From NCBI RefSeq assembly GCF_013870525.1, contig NZ_JACBXD010000013.1, positions 62,001-126,000 on the forward strand: a stretch of DNA of 64,000 nt. Reading direction: 5' to 3'. Numbering within the stretch: position 1 is the first letter of the stretch; the number at the start of each line of letters is the position of its first letter. The stretch comes from Amycolatopsis pittospori. Lineage in GTDB: Bacteria; Actinomycetota; Actinomycetes; Mycobacteriales; Pseudonocardiaceae. The notes under the pieces are model-generated. The model had not been told where the DNA came from, did no database searches, and saw only the letters and a program-made list of their open reading frames with translations. Positions 1 to 7,830 of the stretch are shown one piece after another. The translations under genes and the position numbers were made by a program.

Positions 1-1
1 G

Positions 2-478
2 GACCAGGACCGGGCGAAGTGGAACCGGATCCTGATCGGCCGGGGGCTCGCCGCGCTGGAACTCGCCGAGTCGCTGGCCGACGGCGCTTTCGGCGTCTAC
101 GCGGCGCAGGCCGCCATCGCCGCCTGCCACGCGCGGGCGCGGACCGGCGAAGAGACCGACTGGGAACGCATCGCCGTCCTGTACGAAGGGCTCGGGAAGC
201 TGAACCCGTCGCCGGTGATCGAGCTGAACCGGGCCGTCGCCCTTTCGATGGCCTTCGGGCCGGAGGCGGGGCTCGAGGTCGTCGACAAGCTGACGTCGGA
301 GCCCGCGCTGAAGTCGTACCACCTGCTGCCGAGCGTGCGCGGCGACTTCCTGGCGAAGCTCGGCCGTCTCGACGAGGCGCGCGTGGAGTTCGAGCGCGCG
401 GCGGAGATGACCGGGAACGACCGGGAACGCACCCTGCTCCTGAACCGCGCCGCCGAATGCGCCACCGACCGCGTTTAG
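2..478 (+). CDS. ECF42-type RNA polymerase sigma factor, C-terminal part (5' end outside window)
   Basis: The reading frame is open from the first base of the window, so the start and the sigma2/sigma4 regions lie upstream. The visible 158 residues are an alpha-helical, TPR-like tail with stretches such as LNPSPVIELNRAVALSMAFG and GDFLAKLGRLDEARVEFERA. This tail is typical of the large ECF sigma factors with a C-terminal TPR extension (ECF42 group), in which the extension is needed for activity and no classical anti-sigma factor is linked. No anti-sigma or YCII-domain gene is visible downstream; group partners, if present, would be upstream. The TAG stop at 476-478 lies inside the left arm of a 62 bp palindrome. 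Assignment is by the helical tail only, so the subgroup is fairly sure but not certain. Confidence 0.8.
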   Translation, partial: DQDRAKWNRILIGRGLAALELAESLADGAFGVYAAQAAIAACHARARTGEETDWERIAVLYEGLGKLNPSPVIELNRAVALSMAFGPEAGLEVVDKLTSEPALKSYHLLPSVRGDFLAKLGRLDEARVEFERAAEMTGNDRERTLLLNRAAECATDRV

Positions 479-532
479 TCCTCTGGATGCGGTAGATGCA
501 CGCGCAACTACCGCATTCAGAGGACTAAACGC
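471..532. repeat. Palindromic repeat family A, copy 1
   Basis: The arm GCGTTTAGTCCTCT..GCGGTAG faces CTACCGCATTCAGAGGACTAAACGC across a short loop (ATGCACGCGCAA). It supplies the TAG stop of the upstream sigma factor gene. Four more copies occur at 597-659, 16350-16418, 33887-33948 and 46128-46195. There is no T-tract, so it is not a canonical intrinsic terminator, though U-less terminators are common in actinomycetes. Confidence 0.9.
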
Positions 533-596
533 GGGTGACCGGCCGGCGCATGGCATGTGGCCGTCATGGGACGAGGGGCGGGCGGAGTGGCGGACT

Positions 597-659
597 GCGT
601 TTAGTCCTCTGGATGCGGTGGTTCGTGGTGCGTACTACCGCATTCAGAGGACTAAATGC
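597..659. repeat. Palindromic repeat family A, copy 2
   Basis: Second copy of the same palindrome, only 65 bp after copy 1, with GCGTTTAGTCCTCT facing AGAGGACTAAATGC. Its right end lies 1 bp from the stop codon of the convergent sigma factor gene (stop at 661-663). The gap between the two convergent genes is thus mostly filled by two copies of one repeat, one per gene end. Confidence 0.9.
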
Positions 660-660
660 A

Positions 661-1101
661 TCAAGCGGGGGTGGGGCGCAGGGTGGTGAGCGCCCGGTGC
701 TGGCCCAGCCGGACGGCGTGCACCGTGCAGCCGAGCGCCAGCGCGGTGTCGTCGGCGGAAAGCCCGACGAGTGACCGCAGCACCATGATCTCGCGCTGCG
801 TGCTCGGCAGTCCCGAAAGCGGGTTCGGGACTTCGGCGGCGGTCAGGTGGAAGAAGTCGACCCGGCCCCGCGTGACCTCGTACGCGAGCGCGAGAAGGGC
901 GGGCGCCTCGGCGGCGCCGGCGAGGATCGCGAGACAACTGTCCCGCGCGACCGCGTCGGCGGCGTCGTAGGTACCCGAGCGCCGTCCGATCCGTGCCCGG
1001 CAGTAGCGCACGACCAGGACTCGAACGGCGTCGATGAGTTTCGCGGCTGGCTCCATCCGGCCGTCGGCCTCCTCCGACCGGTGCGAACTGTCTGCTTGCA
1101 T
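661..1101 (-). CDS. small sigma-70 family (ECF-like) factor
   Basis: A 146-residue protein with a sigma region 2-like helix set in the first half (VRYCRARIGRR..AADAVARDSCLAIL) and a region 4-like helix-turn-helix in the second half (LPSTQREIMVLRSLVGLSADDTALALGCTVHAVRLGQHRAL). It resembles the short ShbA-like ECF factors of actinomycetes. The region 2 acidic track is degenerate (AADAVARD rather than AEDVAQE) and the protein is about 30 residues shorter than usual, so its activity is uncertain. The start is supported by a purine-rich site (GAGAGGGAG) 5 nt upstream. It follows the nuclease-like gene on the same strand by 77 bp and converges on another sigma factor gene. Confidence 0.65.
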   Translation of the reverse strand: MQADSSHRSEEADGRMEPAAKLIDAVRVLVVRYCRARIGRRSGTYDAADAVARDSCLAILAGAAEAPALLALAYEVTRGRVDFFHLTAAEVPNPLSGLPSTQREIMVLRSLVGLSADDTALALGCTVHAVRLGQHRALTTLRPTPA

Positions 1102-1178
1102 CGGCTCCCTCTCCCACCTTTCAGATGAGCACGTCGGAGGGGGGAGGAGGTACGGTCTTTTTCCCTACATCGATGGCG

Positions 1179-2051
1179 TCATGCCTCGATGAAGACGATC
1201 CGTTCGGGTTCGATCGTCAGGTTCACGGTCTGCCGCTTCACGCTCACCAGCGTCTCGAACTCCGTCGCGTGCCCGTCCGGGACGGTGAACAGCCGGTCGT
1301 TGCGGGAGTCGAGGAAGGCGGAGAACCCGGTCAGCGAGACTCCGCCGCTCTCGTCGAGCGCGAGATAGTCGACGAGCCTTCGGAACAGTTTCGGCAGGAT
1401 CACCAGTTCGTCGGCGAGTTGCCGCCGTGAGGAGAGCTTGAACCCGGAGTTCGTGACGTCCCGGGGCCACAGCCCGCGCCCGTCCTTGCGCGCCTTGCCC
1501 GCTGCCTCGGCCAAGGCGTCACGGAGATCGGGGAAAAGCAGTGAATAGAACGTCGGGTAGGCGAGCCCGTCCGCGACCTGCCGGTAGTTGGCCGAGTTCT
1601 TCAGCGTTTTGACGTCGAGATGGACCTGGGAAAGGTCCGCCGACCTTCCCGGTCGTTGTCCGGGAAAGGCGAACGCCACCGCCCGTCCGTATTTGTCCGC
1701 GAATCGCGTCAGTATGTGACCCGCTACCTTGATCGGGGTCGCGGAAGTGACCCTTCCCCGTTCGTCGCGTTCCACGGTTTTGAAGCCGAGGCCCTTCAGC
1801 AGGCCCGCTGCGGCGGCGTCCGCGAATTCCGCGGGTTGATGCCACATCCCGCCGGTTCCCCTGGCCTGGTAATGGGTTTCGAGTGCGTCGATCGCGTCGA
1901 GCCGCAACTGCATCCCACCCCGGGAATTGAGCCGGACCTTCAGCCCGGCCTTCTTCGTCGCCTCGGGGTCGTCGGGATAGAACCGCACCGAATCGCCGTC
2001 CGGTGAGGCTCCGACAAGCTGGAACGTACCTTTGATCAGCGTCATGGGCAT
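1179..2051 (-). CDS. staphylococcal-nuclease-like (thermonuclease family) protein
   Basis: About 290 residues. The N-terminal half carries the SNase-type pattern: a hydrophobic first strand followed by DGDSVRF, an Arg-containing LRLDAIDALETH segment, then GRAVAFAFPG and GLWPRDV, which recall the RxxGLW end of SNase domains. The C-terminal region (VILPKLFRRLVDYLALDES..) is not recognised. No signal peptide or membrane segment is evident, so it is probably cytoplasmic. I place the start at the first ATG; a second ATG lies two codons downstream and the upstream TTG lacks a ribosome site. Nuclease activity is inferred from the fold pattern only. Confidence 0.6.
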   Translation of the reverse strand: MPMTLIKGTFQLVGASPDGDSVRFYPDDPEATKKAGLKVRLNSRGGMQLRLDAIDALETHYQARGTGGMWHQPAEFADAAAAGLLKGLGFKTVERDERGRVTSATPIKVAGHILTRFADKYGRAVAFAFPGQRPGRSADLSQVHLDVKTLKNSANYRQVADGLAYPTFYSLLFPDLRDALAEAAGKARKDGRGLWPRDVTNSGFKLSSRRQLADELVILPKLFRRLVDYLALDESGGVSLTGFSAFLDSRNDRLFTVPDGHATEFETLVSVKRQTVNLTIEPERIVFIEA

Positions 2052-2252
2052 GAGGACAACGGTAGTTCTCAATCCGGTGAATGGGACATGTGTTCATCCA
2101 TCCAGAGCAATGGCCGGTAAAGATCGCGTGACCATTGTGGACACATTTCGTGAGTGGTCGGTACAGCTGGTCGTGAGTGGCGATTCGTGTTCTGACGAGG
2201 GGTAAGGCCTGTGGCATGGCCGTGCCGATCGTTGCGTCCGGCCGCGTGGCGG

Positions 2253-2309
2253 GTGTTGCGAAAGCCACTTTCGCAACGTTGAAGGTTGCGAAAGTGGCTT
2301 TCGCAACAC
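2253..2309. repeat. Nested palindrome family C, copy 1
   Basis: Perfect 25 bp arms separated by a 7 bp spacer (GTTGAAG). Each arm is itself a hairpin: GTTGCGAAAG, 3 nt (CCA or TGG), CTTTCGCAAC. The element therefore holds two small hairpins inside one large one. Copy 2 at 10851-10903 is the same unit in the opposite orientation. It lies in the 319 bp gap (2052-2370) between the permease 3' end and the nuclease-like gene start. The rest of that gap holds two GTGAGTGGC half sites (2169-2194 and 2361-2380) and no ORF I would defend. Confidence 0.9.
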
Positions 2310-2370
2310 CAGAGCAGGGGCGGGCAAGGGGGCCGTGAGGGTTAGGCCGCGTTAGAACGACACTTGCCAC

Positions 2371-4059
2371 TCACGAAGGGATCATGAACGTGAAGATCGT
2401 GGCCTGAAGCAGCGAGATCACCCCGACCACGGCGGTCAGCAGCACCGACCACAGGAACGTCTGGCGCAGCAGCGCGCCTTCCTTTCCGGACTGTCCGATC
2501 GCGGTGGCGCCGATGGACAGGTTCTGCGGCGAGATCATCTTGCCCATCACGCCACCGGAGGTGTTCGTCGCGCCGGCGAGGATCGGGTCGACACCCAGTT
2601 GCTGTGCCGAAATCACCTGCATCGGCCCGAAGAGACTGTTCGTCGACGCGTCGGAGCCGGTGAGGAAGACGCCGAGCCAGCCGATGTAGGCGGAGAACAA
2701 CGGGAACAGCACGCCGGTCGTCGCCAGTGCGAGGCCGAGTGTCTGCGTCGCACCCGAGTAGTTCATCACGAACGCGATCGCGAGGATCATGAAGATCGTC
2801 GCCAGGGCCCACCGCATCTGGTGCAGTGTCCGCCGGTAGGTCGCGAGCAGCAGTCCCGGTTTCGCGCCCATCGCGAAACCCGCCACGATCGCCGCGACGA
2901 GTGCGACGGTTCCCGGTGAGTAAAGGAAATCGACGGTCAACGTCGCCGCGTACGGGGTGTCCTTCGGCGTGATCGGCGCGTGCTGGACGACCTCCTTGTG
3001 CAGCCCCGGCCAGGCGAACACCCAGTCGGCCTTGTGTAGCAACGCGGTCAGGTCCAGCCACGGGGGCAGATCCTTGAAGATCGTGCCGATCCGGGAAAGG
3101 AAGATCGCGACGATCAGGACGATGTACGGCGCCCACGCGTACAGCGCGCCGCGTTCGGCCTTCGCGGCACCGAGGCTCGCGCCGGTCTTCACCGGTTCTT
3201 CGCCTTCGAAACGCCAAACCGTCGACGGCTGCCAGAACCGGGTCAGGATCCACAGCGAAGCCATCGCGGCGAGCGCGGCGACGACGTCGACGAGGCTCGG
3301 GCTGATGAAGTTCGAGGTGACGAACTGCATGACCGCGAACGACAGGCCCGCCGCCAGCACCGCGGGCCAGACCTCGACCATCCGTTTCCAGCCCGCGAGG
3401 ACCACGATCAGGAATCCCGGGACGATCAAGGCCAGCAGGGGAAGCTGACGGCCGACCATCGACGAGAACAGATCCGTCGCCTGTTCCTGTTTCATGCCGA
3501 GGATCGGCGCGGTCAGCCTGCCCAGCACGATCAGCGGGTTGCCGAGGCCGCCGAACGCGACCGGCGCGGTGTTCGCCAGCAACGCGAGCACGACCGCCTT
3601 CACCGGCGGGAACCCGAGCGCGGCCATCATCGCCGCGGTGATCGCGATCGGCGACCCGCCGCCCGCGATCCCCTCCAAGAGCGCGCCGAAACCGAACGCG
3701 ATCAGCAGCGCCTGCAGGCGGCGGTCCTCGCTGAACCCGGCGAGGACCGCCTTGATGTCGTCGAACCGTCCGGTCGCGACGGTCACGTTGTGGAAGTACA
3801 CGGCGTGGAACGCGATCCAGGCCACCGACCACACCCCGAACACGAGGCCCATGGCCGCGGAATCGAAGGCCAGCCCGGCGGGCATCCGGTACAGCAGCAG
3901 TGCCACCAGCAACGCGGTGACCAGCGCCAGCGCGGCCGAAAGATGAGCCGACCGGCGCAGGACGCCCAGTGCCACCAGCAGCACGATGATCGGCAGCGCG
4001 GCGAGCACCGCCGAAAGCCAGAGCCCGCCCGCCGGCTGGTAGTCCTGGATCCAGCCCAC
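2371..4059 (-). CDS. lctP: L-lactate/glycolate permease, LctP family
   Basis: A 562-residue, highly hydrophobic protein with about 12-14 membrane segments. Its length and family landmarks fit the LctP lactate permeases, for example FGGLGNPLIVLGRLTAPILGM, EGIAGGGSPIAITAAMMAALGFPP and the C-terminal ASTNSLFGPMQVISAQQLGVDPIL..NTSGGVMGKMISPQN. It imports lactate or glycolate with protons. The GTG start lies 4 bp after the stop of the IclR gene, so the two form one transcription unit. No lactate dehydrogenase gene is adjacent, so the exact substrate is inferred. Confidence 0.93.
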   Translation of the reverse strand: MGWIQDYQPAGGLWLSAVLAALPIIVLLVALGVLRRSAHLSAALALVTALLVALLLYRMPAGLAFDSAAMGLVFGVWSVAWIAFHAVYFHNVTVATGRFDDIKAVLAGFSEDRRLQALLIAFGFGALLEGIAGGGSPIAITAAMMAALGFPPVKAVVLALLANTAPVAFGGLGNPLIVLGRLTAPILGMKQEQATDLFSSMVGRQLPLLALIVPGFLIVVLAGWKRMVEVWPAVLAAGLSFAVMQFVTSNFISPSLVDVVAALAAMASLWILTRFWQPSTVWRFEGEEPVKTGASLGAAKAERGALYAWAPYIVLIVAIFLSRIGTIFKDLPPWLDLTALLHKADWVFAWPGLHKEVVQHAPITPKDTPYAATLTVDFLYSPGTVALVAAIVAGFAMGAKPGLLLATYRRTLHQMRWALATIFMILAIAFVMNYSGATQTLGLALATTGVLFPLFSAYIGWLGVFLTGSDASTNSLFGPMQVISAQQLGVDPILAGATNTSGGVMGKMISPQNLSIGATAIGQSGKEGALLRQTFLWSVLLTAVVGVISLLQATIFTFMIPS

Positions 4060-4063
4060 CGCG

Positions 4064-4846
4064 TCAGCCCCTTTGCGCCCGCACGTAACCCAGCCGGAGC
4101 GACAGCGCGGCGGCCGTCCCGGCGACGGTCGCGCCCAGTTCGTCGGTCCTGCGGAGCACCCGGCCGGCGGGGCCCGCGATGCTGATCGCCGCGATCGGCC
4201 GTCCGGTGTGGTCGCGCACGGCGGCGGCCACGCAGCCGACGTCGGGTTCGTTCTCGACCTCGTCGACGGCCCAGCCGCGACGGCTGGTCCTGGCGAGGTC
4301 GTCGAGCAGCCTGGCGGGGTCGATGATCGTCTTGAGCGTGAGGCTGTCGAGCTTCATCCGGCGGATGCGTTCGAGCCGGTCCTGTTCGGGCAGTGCGGCC
4401 AGCCACGCCTTGCCCAGCGACGTCGCGTGTTGCGGACGGCGGGTGCCGAGCCGGCAGGCGAGGGTGACGGCGTTGGCGCTGCGTTCGGTGGCGACGTAGA
4501 CCATCGTGTCGTTGTCCGGGACGGCGAGATAGGTCGTCTCCCCGCTCCGCTCCGCGAGCGACGCGAGATACCGCGGCGCGCAGCGGTGGAGGTCGGTCGC
4601 CGCCATCGCGCGGGCGCCGAGTTCGACCAGCCGGGTGCCGAGCCGGACGCGGCCGGTGGCGCGATCGGCTTCGAGGTATTCGAGGTTTTTGAGGGTGCCG
4701 ACGATACGGTAGGCGGCGCTCCGGGAGAGACCCAGTTGCCTGGCGATCGCGTTGGTGGAAATCTCCTGGTTCTGGCCCACATGCTCGAGGACCGCGAGTC
4801 CGCGCTCGAGTGTGCCACTGGAATCCAGGCCGCGTGGTGTACCCAC
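4064..4846 (-). CDS. IclR family transcriptional regulator
   Basis: A 260-residue protein with an N-terminal winged helix (residues about 10-70: GLAVLEHVGQNQEISTNAIA, LGLSRSAAYRIVGTL) and a C-terminal effector domain of the IclR type (GRPIAAISIAGPAGRVL). It lies immediately upstream of lctP and is cotranscribed with it, so it probably controls lactate uptake in response to lactate or a related carboxylate. A perfect 13 bp palindrome sits about 45 bp upstream of the start and is a plausible autoregulatory operator. Confidence 0.92.
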   Translation of the reverse strand: MGTPRGLDSSGTLERGLAVLEHVGQNQEISTNAIARQLGLSRSAAYRIVGTLKNLEYLEADRATGRVRLGTRLVELGARAMAATDLHRCAPRYLASLAERSGETTYLAVPDNDTMVYVATERSANAVTLACRLGTRRPQHATSLGKAWLAALPEQDRLERIRRMKLDSLTLKTIIDPARLLDDLARTSRRGWAVDEVENEPDVGCVAAAVRDHTGRPIAAISIAGPAGRVLRRTDELGATVAGTAAALSLRLGYVRAQRG

Positions 4847-4889
4847 TTCGCCCTCCGTTGGACCGGGGTACCGATGACCGGTACCTGTT

Positions 4890-4902
4890 TCCGCTAAGCG
4901 GA
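4890..4902. promoter_or_regulatory. candidate IclR operator
   Basis: TCCGCTAAGCGGA is a perfect palindrome around a central A, about 45 bp upstream of the IclR start. The length and TTCCGC/GCGGA half-site style resemble IclR-family operators. GGTACC occurs twice nearby (4867-4872 and 4880-4885). The remainder of the 282 bp gap up to 5128 holds only the terminator listed next. Confidence 0.45.
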
Positions 4903-5081
4903 TTCGGACGTTAACAGCTCCGGCCCATGTTGGGAAGGTTTCTTAACGAAGTACCGACCAAGGCAGGTTTTCGCAGCTCCGGGCGGGTCTGTCGAAGATC
5001 ACCGGTTTGGCCCAGTGGTCGCACCTATCGGATTCGATATATGACTTCAGGGTTCTCATCTCTATTCACGGATATGAAAGA

Positions 5082-5118
5082 ACCCCCGTCGCGAAAATCG
5101 CGTCAGGGGTTCGGGGCG
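5082..5118 (-). terminator. intrinsic-type terminator after the CoA-binding protein gene
   Basis: GAACCCC and GGGGTTC pair around an inner CGTCGCG..CGCGTCA stem. Read on the minus strand, the hairpin lies just beyond the stop at 5129 and is followed by a short T-rich stretch (TTCTTTC). It probably ends the CoA-binding gene transcript. Confidence 0.6.
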
Positions 5119-5128
5119 GAGTTCGGTT

Positions 5129-5536
5129 TTAACGAACAGACAGGTTCGCGACCGCTCGGACGACCGCGGTGCAGCGATCTTCGACGTACTCGAGGCCGCC
5201 TTCTTCGGCGATCCGGCGCGACTCGGCGGAAGTGATCCCCTGCTGCAGCCAGAGCGCCTTCGCCCCGATCGCGACGGCCTGCTCGGCGATCGGCGGGGTA
5301 TCCGCGGAGGGGCGGAAGACATCGACGAGATCGACCGGCTCGGGGATGTCGGTGAGCGAGCGGTAGACCTTCTCGCCCAGAAGTTCGTCGGCGGACGGAT
5401 GGACCGGGATGATCCGGAAGCCGTGTGCCTGCAGCACGGCGGCGACGCCGTGGGATGCCTTGGCCGGATCGCGGCTCAGCCCCACGACGGCGATCGTCTT
5501 CGATCCGGCGAGGATCTCGGTGGCGGAGGCGGTCAT
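5129..5536 (-). CDS. CoA-binding protein (YccU-like)
   Basis: A 135-residue single-domain Rossmann-fold protein. The N-terminus ILAGSKTIAVVGLSRDPAKASHGVA matches the CoA_binding domain, and the DLVDVFRPSADTP and GAKALWLQQGI segments are typical of the YccU/succinyl-CoA-synthetase-alpha-like family. Members bind CoA, but their physiological role is not settled. It is preceded by 34 bp from the next upstream gene on the same strand and has its own downstream hairpin. Confidence 0.88.
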   Translation of the reverse strand: MTASATEILAGSKTIAVVGLSRDPAKASHGVAAVLQAHGFRIIPVHPSADELLGEKVYRSLTDIPEPVDLVDVFRPSADTPPIAEQAVAIGAKALWLQQGITSAESRRIAEEGGLEYVEDRCTAVVRAVANLSVR

Positions 5537-5570
5537 GCCGGTTCCAACGACGGCGGCCGCCCGGGAATTC

Positions 5571-6143
5571 CTAGAGTTTCCAGAGCCGCAGGCCGCGTAC
5601 CCGGTACACCGGCCAGACGACGTGCCAGACGCGGCGCCGTAGGAAGACCGCGGAGCAGGTCAGGACGTTGCGCGCGGACGTCGTCGCGACGTCGTGGCGG
5701 TCCGTCCAGCTCTCGCCGTGCCTGCCGGCGGCGATGCGGAAGACGTTGACCAGCCCCCGGCCCTGCATGTCGTACTTCGCGCCGGTGTCACCGGAATCCG
5801 GGGTCAGGGAGGCGATCTCCGGCCCGAACGCGGCCGCGGGCGCCGGTCCCGCGTCGGCCGGGAGGTCCCCGACGGTCGACGAGATCGCCTTGCCGTAGAG
5901 GCGGCGCGTGTAGCGCTTGAGCAGCAGCCGCTCCCACAGCGGCAGGACACGGCGGTGCTTCAGCAGCGCCGAACATTCCGCGTGCCCGATGGCGAAGATG
6001 TCGGTCAGCTCGTCGTACGCGTTGTGCGCCGTGGGCTCGTTGAGGTGCACGCGCACCTCGTAACGGATGCGCGCGGTGAGCTCGTCGAGCTCCTCACGCC
6101 GGTCGATCCTCGTCTTCGCCCGTGAGAGGGACCAGTCGGACAT
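5571..6143 (-). CDS. hypothetical protein
   Basis: A 190-residue soluble, charged protein I do not recognise. The N-terminal half is alpha-helical and Arg/Glu-rich (SRAKTRIDRREELDELTARIRYEV) and contains AHNAYDELTDIFAIGHAECSALLKHRRVLP. The C-terminus is rich in Trp/Arg/Val (RRRVWHVVWPVYRVRGLRLWKL). Codon bias matches its neighbours, so it is a genuine gene. It is transcribed toward the CoA-binding gene and divergently from the hydratase gene. Confidence 0.7.
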   Translation of the reverse strand: MSDWSLSRAKTRIDRREELDELTARIRYEVRVHLNEPTAHNAYDELTDIFAIGHAECSALLKHRRVLPLWERLLLKRYTRRLYGKAISSTVGDLPADAGPAPAAAFGPEIASLTPDSGDTGAKYDMQGRGLVNVFRIAAGRHGESWTDRHDVATTSARNVLTCSAVFLRRRVWHVVWPVYRVRGLRLWKL

Positions 6144-6167
6144 GGGTGCAGGCTAGGTGATGATCGC

Positions 6168-6234
6168 GGCCGCACAAGCCACTTTCGGCCTAATCTGCGC
6201 GTACCGGCCAGTGGAACGGACGTCTTGTGCGGCC
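6168..6234. promoter_or_regulatory. long-distance inverted repeat in a divergent promoter region
   Basis: GGCCGCACAAG (6168-6178) and CTTGTGCGGCC (6224-6234) are exact 11 bp reverse complements 45 bp apart. They lie between the divergent hypothetical gene and the hydratase/decarboxylase operon. The geometry suits two operator half-sites bridged by a dimer or a looped regulator rather than a terminator. Confidence 0.4.
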
Positions 6235-6274
6235 GGGGGTGACGGGGGCAGAGTCCGACTGTCGGAAGGAGCCC

Positions 6275-7072
6275 ATGGACGCCAGCACGCTGCAGGAGGC
6301 CGCGGCCGCGCTGCTCAGCGCGTACGAGACCGGTAAGCCGATCGCGCCCCTGATCGAGACGTACCCCGACGCGACCCTGGAAGACGCGTACCGCATCCAG
6401 CAGCGGCTCGTCCGCCAGTGGGCCGAACGCGGCGACGGCGTACGCGGGCACAAGGTCGGGCTCGCGTCGGCGGCCATGCAGCGCCAGATGGGTGTCGACC
6501 AGCCCGACTACGGGCATTTGACCGGCTCGATGTTCCACCTCGAACACCAGCCGATCCCGATCGGCGGGTTCCTGCAGCCGAAGATCGAACCGGAGATCGG
6601 CTTCGTGCTCGGCTCGCGGCTGCGCGGCCCCGGCGTCACGGTGGCGGACGCGCTGCGGGCGGTGGACTTCGTCGTGCCGGCGCTGGAGATCGTCGATTCC
6701 CGCATCCAGGACTGGAAGATCAGCATCGTCGACACCATCGCGGACAACGCGTCTTCGGGCGGTGTGGTGCTCGGCAGCAGGCCGACCGCGATCGGCGACC
6801 TCGACCTCCGGCTGGTGGGCTGCGTCCTGCACCAGAACGGCGAGATCGCGGCCACCGGAGCCGGCGGCGCGGTGCTCGGCTCGCCGGTGAACGCGCTGGT
6901 CTGGCTCGCGAACACGGTCGGGCCGCTCGGTGTCTCGCTCGAACCCGGGCACGTCGTGCTGCCGGGTTCGATGACGCGCGCGATCCCGGTGAGCCCCGGC
7001 GACACCGTCGTCGCGACGATGGCGGGGCTGGGCAGTGTCACCGCGAAGTTCTCCGGGGAGGATCGGGCGTGA
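6275..7072 (+). CDS. 2-keto-4-pentenoate hydratase
   Basis: A 265-residue FAA-hydrolase-fold enzyme of the MhpD/DmpE type that adds water to 2-hydroxypenta-2,4-dienoate in meta-cleavage pathways. Landmarks are GHKVGLASAAMQRQMGVDQP, LQPKIEPEIGFVLGSRL (metal-binding ExE), ALEIVDSRIQDWK and TIADNASSGGVVLG. The ATG is chosen because GGAAGGA lies just upstream. Its TGA overlaps the GTG of the next gene (GTGA), so translation is coupled to the decarboxylase. No extradiol dioxygenase is adjacent, so the upper pathway must be elsewhere or involve the dioxygenase at 17.4 kb. Confidence 0.9.
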   Translation: MDASTLQEAAAALLSAYETGKPIAPLIETYPDATLEDAYRIQQRLVRQWAERGDGVRGHKVGLASAAMQRQMGVDQPDYGHLTGSMFHLEHQPIPIGGFLQPKIEPEIGFVLGSRLRGPGVTVADALRAVDFVVPALEIVDSRIQDWKISIVDTIADNASSGGVVLGSRPTAIGDLDLRLVGCVLHQNGEIAATGAGGAVLGSPVNALVWLANTVGPLGVSLEPGHVVLPGSMTRAIPVSPGDTVVATMAGLGSVTAKFSGEDRA

Positions 7073-7830
7073 GTCTTGGTGTGCGGGAGGCGGCGGAAGC
7101 GCTGCTGTCCGGGGAAGAACGCGAGCCGCTGACCGACGCGTGGCCCGCTTTGGACGTCCACACCGCGTACGCGATCCAGGACGAGGCGCTGCGGCTTCGG
7201 CAGGAACGCGGCGAGACCGTGATCGGCGTGAAGCTGGGACTGACGTCGCGCGCGAAACAGCGGCGGATGGGTATCGACTCGCCGTTGCTCGCGTGGCTGA
7301 CCGACGCGATGGTCCTGCCCGCCGGCGTCCCGGTGCCCGAGCTGATCCATCCGCGCGCGGAGCCCGAACTGGTCTTCGTGATGGGACGACGACTTTCCGG
7401 TCCCGGCGTGACGGCGGCGACCGCGCTGGCGGCGGTGGACCGCGTGTACGGCGGCGTCGAGGTCATCGACAGCCGGTATCGCGACTACCGGTTCGAGCTG
7501 CCGGACGCCGTGGCGGACAACGGTTCCTCGGCGTATTTCACGCTGGGACCGATCGGCGCCGAGCCGTCCTCCTTGGATCTTTCGCTGGAAGCGGCGCTGC
7601 TGGAGGTCGACGGCGCCATCGTCGACACCGCCACCGGTGCCGCGGTGCAGGGACATCCGGCGGAAGCCCTGGCCTTGGCGGCCAACGCCTTGGGAGCCCG
7701 CGGGCTCGCGCTGGAGCCGGGCTGGATCGTGCTCACCGGCGGGATGACCGACGCCGTGGACCTCCGCCCGGGTTCACGGGTCGCGGCGCATTTCTCGCAT
7801 CTGGGCTCGATCACGCTCGCCGGGTCTTGA
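7069..7830 (+). CDS. 4-oxalocrotonate decarboxylase (2-oxo-3-hexenedioate decarboxylase)
   Basis: A 253-residue paralogue of the preceding enzyme. The shared blocks are GVKLGLTSRAKQRRMGIDSP, HPRAEPELVFVMGRRL, GVEVIDSRYRDYRF and AVADNGSSAYF. Hydratase and decarboxylase of the DmpE/DmpH kind form a physical complex in known meta-cleavage pathways, and adjacency with a 4 nt GTGA overlap fits that. The GTG start is fixed by this overlap. Its 3' end overlaps the convergent hydrolase gene by 20 bp. Which of the two is hydratase and which decarboxylase is inferred from similarity style and gene order. Confidence 0.82.
   Translation: MSLGVREAAEALLSGEEREPLTDAWPALDVHTAYAIQDEALRLRQERGETVIGVKLGLTSRAKQRRMGIDSPLLAWLTDAMVLPAGVPVPELIHPRAEPELVFVMGRRLSGPGVTAATALAAVDRVYGGVEVIDSRYRDYRFELPDAVADNGSSAYFTLGPIGAEPSSLDLSLEAALLEVDGAIVDTATGAAVQGHPAEALALAANALGARGLALEPGWIVLTGGMTDAVDLRPGSRVAAHFSHLGSITLAGS

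Noticed and set aside
471..659. CRISPR array or attachment site from repeats A1 and A2
   Set aside because: Only two copies, each an inverted repeat with its own loop rather than direct repeats with unique spacers, and no cas or integrase genes nearby.
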